DNA from: Paracoccaceae bacterium
GTDB taxonomy: Bacteria > Pseudomonadota > Alphaproteobacteria > Rhodobacterales > Rhodobacteraceae
DNA length: 5,112 nucleotides
Direction: 5' to 3'
NCBI GenBank assembly: GCA_011523445.1
Contig: WTGT01000114.1
Coordinates: 1-5,112, forward strand
The notes under the pieces are model-generated. The model had not been told where the DNA came from. It saw nothing but the letters and a program-made list of their open reading frames with translations, and ran no database searches. How positions within the stretch are numbered: position 1 is the first letter of the stretch; each line of letters opens with the position of its first letter. The position numbers and the translations under genes were made by a program. Shown one piece after another: positions 1-5,112 of the stretch.

Positions 1-2
1 TG

Positions 3-191
3 ACTACAGCAACATGCCAATCATTGGCCATGACTATCGTTCATGGTGAGGTATCCGGTTCAGAACGGACAGATGATATAGAGTTTGCATTACCTTTGGA
101 AATTGATGATAAGGGGCACGTTAAGCGCAACAGAAAACCATCCTTGTTTGCAAGTCCATTGGAAGATCACTTTGGTTCTGATAATGAATGA
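3..191 (+). CDS. 3' end of an unrecognised protein gene (5' truncated by window edge)
   Basis: Frame 3 is open from the left edge to a TGA at 189-191, giving the last 62 residues of a protein. I do not recognise the family. The visible tail starts with a mildly hydrophobic stretch (SLAMTIVHGEV) and then becomes hydrophilic and acidic, with about 12 Asp/Glu against 6 Lys/Arg, a short basic patch (KRNRK, encoded near 123-137) and an acidic end (GSDNE). No transmembrane segment or catalytic motif is visible in this part. It is co-directional with cysD and ends 52 nt before the preferred cysD ATG, so co-transcription is plausible and a role linked to sulfate assimilation is possible, but nothing in the residues shows it. 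An internal ATG at 30 could also begin a short gene, but continuation from beyond the edge is more likely. That this frame is coding is inferred from its openness and position only. Confidence 0.55.
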   Translation, partial: TTATCQSLAMTIVHGEVSGSERTDDIEFALPLEIDDKGHVKRNRKPSLFASPLEDHFGSDNE

Positions 192-247
192 ATGTCAAGG
201 GATGTTTTGCAGATTATCCAGGTAAATCCAATTGCCAAACTACATGA
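188..247 (+). other. Possible 19-codon leader ORF linking the upstream gene to cysD
   Basis: An ATG at 188 overlaps the upstream stop as ATGA (188-191) and opens a 19-codon frame whose TGA (245-247) overlaps the cysD ATG at 244, again as ATGA. The peptide, MNVKGCFADYPGKSNCQTT, has two cysteines. If translated, it would couple cysD translation to the upstream gene, which would explain why the ATG at 244 has no Shine-Dalgarno sequence of its own. No strong ribosome binding site precedes position 188. A second frame of similar length (ATG 192 to TGA 251) also exists here, so chance is a fair explanation. Confidence 0.15.
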
Positions 248-1146
248 CTGAAAATCCACATCATGATTCCCTGTCACTCCTTGAATCGGAAAGTATTCGG
301 ATTATCAGGGAAACAGTGGTCGAGTTCAACAATCCGGTAATGCTGTATTCGGTTGGGAAGGATTCATCCGTCTTGCTTGAATTGGCGATTCGGGCCTTTG
401 CACCAGAAAAATTGCCATTTCCCCTACTCCATGTTGATACAGGTTGGAAGTTCAAGGAAATAATTGCATTCCGTGACCGAATGGCAAAAAAGTTGGGTGT
501 GGATTTGATTGTTTACACCAATCAGGATGGCAAGCGGCAGGGAATAAGTCCCTTCAGTCATGGTTCCAAGGAATATACTGATGTAATGAAGACAGTTGCA
601 CTCAGACAGGCGCTGGATAAGTATGGCTTTGATGCAGCCATCGGCGGAGCCCGTCGGGATGAAGAATTTTCCCGGTCAAAAGAACAGGTATATTCCCTGC
701 GCAAGCACCATCGTTGGTCACCGATGATTCAAAGGCCTGAACCTTGGTATTTATGCAATCCCCGTTTATCAAATGGGGAAAGCATGCGTGTCTTCCCACT
801 TTCAGATTGGACCGAAAACGACATTTGGCTTTATATTTCGAGAAACAAAATCCCTGTTGTACCACTGTACTTTTCTGCCTCAAGACCAATCATTCGTCGC
901 CATGGACAACTAATTATGCGGGATGATGATCGAATGAAACTTGAAGATGGTGAGGTATTGCAACATTTGCAAATCCGCTTCCGGACCTTGGGGTGCTGGC
1001 CCCTGACAGGTGCGATGATATCTGATGCGAAGTCCGTGGATGAAATCATTGCCGAGTTGCAAGATTCCGGCACTTCAGAACGGGTTGGCCGAGTTATTGA
1101 CAATACTGGAAGCATGGAGCAAAAAAAACGCGAAGGATATTTTTGA
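244..1146 (+). CDS. cysD: Sulfate adenylyltransferase subunit 2 (ATP sulfurylase catalytic subunit)
   Basis: CysD is the small, catalytic subunit of the heterodimeric ATP sulfurylase. It transfers AMP from ATP to sulfate, making APS and pyrophosphate, in the cytoplasm, and works in complex with CysN. From the ATG at 244 the protein has 300 residues, against 302 in E. coli. Visible motifs are the PP-loop SVGKDSS (residues 36-42), HVDTGWKF (from 63), GGARRDEE (134-141), the FPLSDWTENDIW block, RFRTLGCWPLTGA (245-257) and the C-terminal SMEQKKREGYF. It aligns with E. coli CysD end to end with no missing motif, so it should be active. Start choice is uncertain: a TTG at 232 would add four residues and has AGG at 220-222, nine bases upstream, whereas the ATG at 244 fits family length better and overlaps the stop of a short upstream frame. 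The stop overlaps the cysNC ATG, so the two are translated from one message. Confidence 0.97.
   Translation: MTENPHHDSLSLLESESIRIIRETVVEFNNPVMLYSVGKDSSVLLELAIRAFAPEKLPFPLLHVDTGWKFKEIIAFRDRMAKKLGVDLIVYTNQDGKRQGISPFSHGSKEYTDVMKTVALRQALDKYGFDAAIGGARRDEEFSRSKEQVYSLRKHHRWSPMIQRPEPWYLCNPRLSNGESMRVFPLSDWTENDIWLYISRNKIPVVPLYFSASRPIIRRHGQLIMRDDDRMKLEDGEVLQHLQIRFRTLGCWPLTGAMISDAKSVDEIIAELQDSGTSERVGRVIDNTGSMEQKKREGYF
1133..1137 (+). promoter_or_regulatory. Ribosome binding site of cysNC, inside the end of cysD
   Basis: AAGGA lies eight bases before the ATG at 1146, within the last codons of cysD. It decides the start: an in-frame TTG directly before the ATG (1143) is the less likely choice because the ATG is the better codon and forms the common TGATG overlap with the cysD stop. 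This arrangement favours coupled, near-equal synthesis of the two subunits. Confidence 0.7.
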
Positions 1147-2954
1147 TGCATGATTCTACCAAAGGCACGGTAGAAGAACCGTGTATCCAATTCAGAAATG
1201 ATATGATTCGGTTGGTTTTTTGTGGTGCAAGGAATTGTGGCAAGTCAACCTTACTCATGAATCTGATCAAGGACATCAAAATCATGTCACGAGATGAGGA
1301 TAGTGATGAGAGTGTTTCAAAAGTTCAAAATTCAGATGATCTTACATGGCATTATTTTTCTACACCCCGACGCAAATATGTAGTTGCTGATATTCCTGGA
1401 GTTGATGCTCAATTGAACAATTTGGTTACCGCGGCTTCCATTGCCGATGTTGCTGTTATTATCACAGACGCCAACAAGGGTGTCCAGCTACAAACCAAGC
1501 ATCAAACCTACCTTGCTAAACTCATGGGCATTCGCAATTTTATCCATGTTGTTACCAAAATGGATCTTTGTAATTTCAAGCAAGAGGACTTCAATGTCGT
1601 ATGTAAGGATTTGATGAACTTTGCTTCAAGTATTGACCTGTTTGATATCACTTCAATTCCTGTTTCCACAAAGAGTCAGGCGTATCTTTCTACCCTACCA
1701 AAAGGCTTGTGTTGGTATGAAGGACCATCGCTTGGTGAAGTTCTGGAATCCATTGATGCGAATTTTTTAAAATCTTCTTCATTTCGAATGGCTGTACAAC
1801 AAGTCTATACGTCCAACGAAAGTCATCAACTTCTGCGTGGAACAGTGGTCTCCGGTATCATATCAGTGGGCAGTGAAGTCAGAATTGAGCCAGGCAGACA
1901 AACATCAAAAATTAAACAGATATTGGGCCCGAATGGCTCATTGGAGAAAGCTTCCAGTGGCCAGTCAATCAGCCTTGAACTAGCTGACGATCAAGAGGTC
2001 GTTAGAGGCAATATGTTGGGAGATCCATTAACTCCCCCGACAGTTTCGGACCAATTTGCTGCCTGTATTGTATGGCTTGATGAATATCCGATGATTCCAG
2101 GACGGAATTATGAACTCAGAATGCCAACAGTCCAAGCGAGTGCATGGGTAACCGGGCTTAACCATATCATTGATATTGATACGCTTGAGACACAAGCCGC
2201 CGAGGAATTATCGTGCAACCAGATCGGTTATTGCAATCTATCGACCGATCGTGATCTTGCTTTTGATTCCTACAACGACAATAGATTTACGGGATCCTTT
2301 CTGATCATTGATAAACAGTCCAATAACACTTCTGGTGTAGGAGTCATAAATTATCCGCTCGATAAATCAGCGAATCTTACCTGGCAACATATGTCCATAA
2401 ACAAGAGGGAACGCTCACTGGCCCTGAAACAGAATCCCATGGTTCTCTGGTTTACAGGACTTTCAGGGGCTGGCAAGACAACGGTCGCCGATAGATTGGA
2501 AAAAAAGCTGCATGCCATGGGAATTCACACTTACCTTATTGATGGCGACAATGTCAGACATGGTTTGAATCGGGATCTTGGCTTTACCCAAGGGGATCGT
2601 GTCGAGAATGTCAGACGTGTGGCGGAATTGGCAAGACTGATGGTTGATGCTGGTCTTGTCGTGATTGTAACACTCATATCACCGTTCAGGGCTGAACGTG
2701 AGATGGCACGAGAGCTGTTGGAATCTGGTGAATTTATAGAAATCCATGTCAGTACCCCCCTCCAAGTGTGCCAACAGCGTGATCCTAAGGGGCTATACAA
2801 GAAAGCATTAAAAGGAGAACTACTAAACCTGACTGGTATCGATTCATCCTATGAGGAACCTCTAGCCCCTGATATAAAGATTGATTGTACCGTGGATAAT
2901 CCGGACAGTCTTGCTGAACATATTCTTGCATTCCTTGCTTCAAGGGAACAATAA
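1146..2954 (+). CDS. cysNC: Bifunctional CysN/CysC fusion: sulfate adenylyltransferase subunit 1 with degenerate GTPase domain, plus adenylylsulfate kinase
   Basis: This 602-residue protein fuses the GTPase subunit of ATP sulfurylase to APS kinase, so that APS made with CysD is phosphorylated to PAPS on the same polypeptide. Order: G domain (about 20-205), beta-barrel domain II (about 213-300), domain III (about 304-402, with a FDSYNDNRFTGSFLIID stretch typical of CysN), linker (403-430), and CysC (about 431-602). The CysC part is intact: P-loop GLSGAGKTT from 438, DGDNVRHGL from 466, ISPFRAER with Ser512 matching the phosphorylated Ser109 of E. coli CysC, DPKGLYKKA from 546, then LTGIDSSYEEP. 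The G domain is abnormal. Walker A is kept as GARNCGKS (27-34), but E. coli CysN has GSVDDGKS. The switch I segment carrying REQGITID is absent, with only 55 residues from the P-loop Gly to the Asp of DxPG against 79 in E. coli. DTPGH reads DIPGV (82-86) and NKMD reads TKMD (137-140). GTP binding may survive, but GTP hydrolysis probably does not. The frame is uninterrupted, so decay by frameshift is not the cause. Confidence 0.96.
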   Translation: MHDSTKGTVEEPCIQFRNDMIRLVFCGARNCGKSTLLMNLIKDIKIMSRDEDSDESVSKVQNSDDLTWHYFSTPRRKYVVADIPGVDAQLNNLVTAASIADVAVIITDANKGVQLQTKHQTYLAKLMGIRNFIHVVTKMDLCNFKQEDFNVVCKDLMNFASSIDLFDITSIPVSTKSQAYLSTLPKGLCWYEGPSLGEVLESIDANFLKSSSFRMAVQQVYTSNESHQLLRGTVVSGIISVGSEVRIEPGRQTSKIKQILGPNGSLEKASSGQSISLELADDQEVVRGNMLGDPLTPPTVSDQFAACIVWLDEYPMIPGRNYELRMPTVQASAWVTGLNHIIDIDTLETQAAEELSCNQIGYCNLSTDRDLAFDSYNDNRFTGSFLIIDKQSNNTSGVGVINYPLDKSANLTWQHMSINKRERSLALKQNPMVLWFTGLSGAGKTTVADRLEKKLHAMGIHTYLIDGDNVRHGLNRDLGFTQGDRVENVRRVAELARLMVDAGLVVIVTLISPFRAEREMARELLESGEFIEIHVSTPLQVCQQRDPKGLYKKALKGELLNLTGIDSSYEEPLAPDIKIDCTVDNPDSLAEHILAFLASREQ

Positions 2955-2967
2955 TAGCTTACCAACT

Positions 2968-2997
2968 AGCCTAATCATTTCGGAATGAAATAAGGCT
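2968..2997. terminator. Imperfect hairpin between convergent genes, possible terminator
   Basis: The 137-base gap between the cysNC stop (2954) and the pump stop (3092) contains an inverted repeat: AGCCT at 2968-2972 pairs with AGGCT at 2993-2997, followed inward by a mismatch, an AT/AT step, and CATT/AATG around a TCGG loop. It sits 13 bases after the cysNC stop, where a terminator is expected. There is no T-run after it on the + strand and no matching A-run before it for the - strand, so it is not a canonical intrinsic terminator. The rest of the gap shows only a G6 run (3055-3060) and no gene or clear promoter. Confidence 0.3.
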
Positions 2998-3091
2998 TGG
3001 ACAATCATCAGTATTGAATTCTAAAAACGGATAGCCCAAGCAAACCAAAGTTTTGGGGGGATAATCGTTCTCTTGATTCTACTAAATGGTT

Positions 3092-5112
3092 TTACTCTTT
3101 CCTGCCCTCGACAATCATGACCATTGCTGGCATCAGGAAGAGAACATACAAACCCGACATGATAAGACCACCAAGTATACTTGTAGCGAAGGGAACCATA
3201 TACAAAAGAACATCACTGCGCTCATAAAGCAAGGGGGACAATCCCAGAACCGTGGTCAGGCTTGTGAGAAGTACTGGCCTGAACCTCAGGCGTGTAGCAG
3301 AAACCAATGCAGCTACAGCCGGGAGTGATGGAGACTCCCTTCGTATCGATCCATAACGATCAAGAAGAACCAGACCATCGTTTACCACAACACCTGAAGC
3401 GGCGATTATACCAAATACTGACATGAAGGTAAAATTCCAGCCAAGTATCAAATGTGCAAGAACCGCACCTACAAAGGTTAATGGAATTCCCGCGGCTGCA
3501 ATAATCGGTTCCCAATAACTTTGCAGGAATGCTGCCATCAACAGGTAGATTGCCAGCAGGGATAATGGAACGAGTATTCTCAATGTTTCTAAAGTATCCC
3601 TTTCATCCAATGCTGCCCCAGCCCGATCAATGATCAAGTTCGGGTATTTTTCTGACAATTCCTTAACAATTCCATTTTCAAGCAGATTTCTAGCGTTTCG
3701 CGGTGTGATTATAGCCGTATCGGCTTTTGCATGTACATATACAACCCGGTTGCCATCAAGTTGTGTAATCTCTTCAAGCTCCTGCTTTTCAACAATTCTG
3801 GCAATCGCTGATAATGGGACCTGTCCCGAACCTGGGCGGTCCAAACGAATATTGCTTAAATCACTGATACTGGTGCGGCTCTGTTCGGGATAATTGACAA
3901 TAACCTTTATTTCCTCATTTCCTCGCTGCAATCTCTGAACCTCAAGCCCATAAAGCCTGGCCCGCAATTGTGTACCAATATTGGCAGGGGTGAATCCTGC
4001 AACTTCCCCTTCGGGAGTAATTTGGATTTCAAATTGCCGATTACCCAATTTCAAATTGTCCGTGATGTCAAAAACCCCGGCTATATTCCTCATTTCGGCC
4101 TGAATACTTGCAGCAACATCCTGTAATACTGCTAAATCCTCGTGTCGAAGTGAGTATGATAGGTTTGGTCTGGTCTTGATAAGCGTTGTAAAGAATTCAA
4201 CATTCTCGATTTGGTCCATTTGGCCTGCAGATTGCCGCCAAGCTTTTTCAATTTCGAGAATCTCGGCAGAACGTTTTTCCTTATCAAAAAGCTGTGCAGT
4301 CACCATGGCAAGATTTTCACCATAGCGATCATTTTCACCGGATCTAGTCGTTAGAATGGACCCCACAACCGTGCTGATTGATTTGATGGCCTTGCCCTCG
4401 AATTCATCATTGACCATTAACGCAGCATCTCGAAAGTGTTCTGCCATACCTTCAGTGATCGCGTATGGGGTTCCTGCTGGCATTGTGATCTCGACCCGGA
4501 TAGTGTTATTTACACCTTCACGACCATCAGCCAAAACTACGGGGACGGTCTCAAAACGGAGCAACAAAAAGGCTCCCATGATCAGAAAAACCGTTAGCAG
4601 CAGTGCAAGCCAACTATTGCGAACTGCCCATGAGGCTGTAGACAGGACAACGGTATCACGCAATTTATCCAAATATTTTCGAACTGCTCTTTGCCAATTG
4701 CTGAGTGGCGGTGCACTCCACGGTTTTTCATTGGCAAGATGAGCCGGTAAGATAAGAAAAGCCTCAAGAAGTGATATTGTCAGAACAAATGCAGCAACGA
4801 TCGGAATCACCTTGACTACCTGCCATACACCTGTGTCTATGAACATGAGGGGCAAGAGTGCCAATAGTGTCGTGATCGCCCCTACAAACAGTGGTCCAAA
4901 AACCATACGAGCTCCGGATATCGATGCTTCAAGACCTGTTACTCCCTCTTTGCGGTGGGCAATAATGCTTTCTCCGACTACCACGGCATCATCAACCACT
5001 ATGCCTATCAGCAGAAAAAATGCGAACAGGGTGCCCTGATTCAATGTCAGGTCTGCAGGATGAAAGAGAGCAAGGGAACCAATAAATGAAAGGGGAATAC
5101 CTAACGTTACCC
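3092..5112 (-). CDS. RND-family (AcrB-like, HAE) efflux pump permease, C-terminal two thirds (5' end outside window)
   Basis: This is the inner-membrane, proton-driven permease of a tripartite efflux pump, which normally acts with a periplasmic adaptor and an outer-membrane channel to export drugs, lipophiles or other toxic compounds. About 673 residues are present; the family usually has 1000-1050, so roughly the first 350 are missing. The frame stays open to the right edge, so the TTG at 5042-5044 is an internal Leu codon, not a start. From the N-terminal side one sees TM4 with GIVVDDAVVVGE, whose Asp pair (4988-4993) matches the proton-relay Asp407/Asp408 of AcrB; TM5 (about 4835-4897); TM6 ending EAFLILPAHLA; TM7 (about 4556-4609); a large periplasmic porter/docking domain with MPAGTPYAITEG (about 3590-4550); and TM8-TM12 to the C-terminus, including RFRPVLLTSLTTVLGLSPLL. 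TM10 reads AASGVVVNDGLVLLDR, without the AcrB Lys940. The substrate cannot be read from the sequence. It is convergent with cysNC; adaptor and regulator genes, if linked, would lie to the right. Confidence 0.94.
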   Translation of the reverse strand, partial: VTLGIPLSFIGSLALFHPADLTLNQGTLFAFFLLIGIVVDDAVVVGESIIAHRKEGVTGLEASISGARMVFGPLFVGAITTLLALLPLMFIDTGVWQVVKVIPIVAAFVLTISLLEAFLILPAHLANEKPWSAPPLSNWQRAVRKYLDKLRDTVVLSTASWAVRNSWLALLLTVFLIMGAFLLLRFETVPVVLADGREGVNNTIRVEITMPAGTPYAITEGMAEHFRDAALMVNDEFEGKAIKSISTVVGSILTTRSGENDRYGENLAMVTAQLFDKEKRSAEILEIEKAWRQSAGQMDQIENVEFFTTLIKTRPNLSYSLRHEDLAVLQDVAASIQAEMRNIAGVFDITDNLKLGNRQFEIQITPEGEVAGFTPANIGTQLRARLYGLEVQRLQRGNEEIKVIVNYPEQSRTSISDLSNIRLDRPGSGQVPLSAIARIVEKQELEEITQLDGNRVVYVHAKADTAIITPRNARNLLENGIVKELSEKYPNLIIDRAGAALDERDTLETLRILVPLSLLAIYLLMAAFLQSYWEPIIAAAGIPLTFVGAVLAHLILGWNFTFMSVFGIIAASGVVVNDGLVLLDRYGSIRRESPSLPAVAALVSATRLRFRPVLLTSLTTVLGLSPLLYERSDVLLYMVPFATSILGGLIMSGLYVLFLMPAMVMIVEGRKE

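Noticed and set aside
1143..1145. TTG as the cysNC start
   Set aside because: It is adjacent to an ATG at 1146 that has ideal spacing from AAGGA and a typical TGATG overlap; TTG adds one residue without support.
831..1190. 119-codon open frame on the - strand across the cysD/cysNC junction
   Set aside because: It overlaps two well-supported genes in antisense and shows no family resemblance.
1248..1360. Frameshift hiding the missing switch I region of CysN
   Set aside because: The residues on both sides (GKSTL and YFST) are in the same frame, and I found no REQGITID-like peptide in the other forward frames; the DNA for it is simply absent.
3010..3060. Possible intrinsic terminator for the RND gene (CCAAAGTTTTGG palindrome and a T-run on the - strand)
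   Set aside because: The stem is only about 4-5 bp with a very small loop, and the T-run is not directly next to it.
4356..4742. 128-codon open frame on the + strand antisense to the RND gene
   Set aside because: It is fully inside a strongly recognisable membrane-protein gene on the opposite strand, has no recognisable domain, and looks like a shadow frame.
5042..5044. TTG as the start of the RND gene
   Set aside because: The reading frame continues without a stop to the right edge and encodes a typical stretch before TM4 (VTLGIPLSFIGSLALF), so the gene is truncated by the window.

Overview
The window (5112 bp, moderate to slightly AT-leaning base composition) looks like chromosomal DNA of a Gram-negative bacterium, most likely a proteobacterium. 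The reasons are a CysD/CysN-type heterodimeric ATP sulfurylase with the APS kinase fused to CysN, an arrangement common in Proteobacteria, and an RND-family inner-membrane efflux permease. I cannot place the genus.

Layout: (1) positions 3-191 (+) hold the 3' end of an unrecognised gene with an acidic C-terminus. (2) Positions 244-1146 (+) hold cysD, the catalytic subunit of sulfate adenylyltransferase, complete and with all diagnostic motifs. (3) Positions 1146-2954 (+) hold cysNC, a fusion of the CysN GTPase subunit with the CysC adenylylsulfate kinase, joined to cysD by a TGATG stop/start overlap and preceded by a good AAGGA ribosome binding site. (4) Positions 2955-3091 are a short convergent intergenic region with one imperfect hairpin. 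(5) Positions 3092-5112 (-) hold the C-terminal two thirds of an RND efflux permease, whose 5' end lies beyond the right edge.

CysD and CysNC together would carry out sulfate activation: sulfate + ATP -> APS (CysD with CysN), then APS + ATP -> PAPS (CysC domain), for cysteine synthesis or sulfation. The convergently transcribed RND pump appears functionally unrelated.

The main surprise is inside cysNC. The CysC half, CysD, and the two CysN beta-barrel domains look intact. The CysN G domain is not: about 24 residues covering switch I (the REQGIT region with the Mg-binding Thr) are absent, the DTPGH motif reads DIPGV (catalytic His lost), the P-loop has lost its Asp-Asp pair, and NKMD reads TKMD. 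The frame is open and the flanks align, so this looks like a selected, hydrolysis-deficient G domain rather than a pseudogene. It raises the possibility of an ATP sulfurylase no longer driven by GTP hydrolysis.
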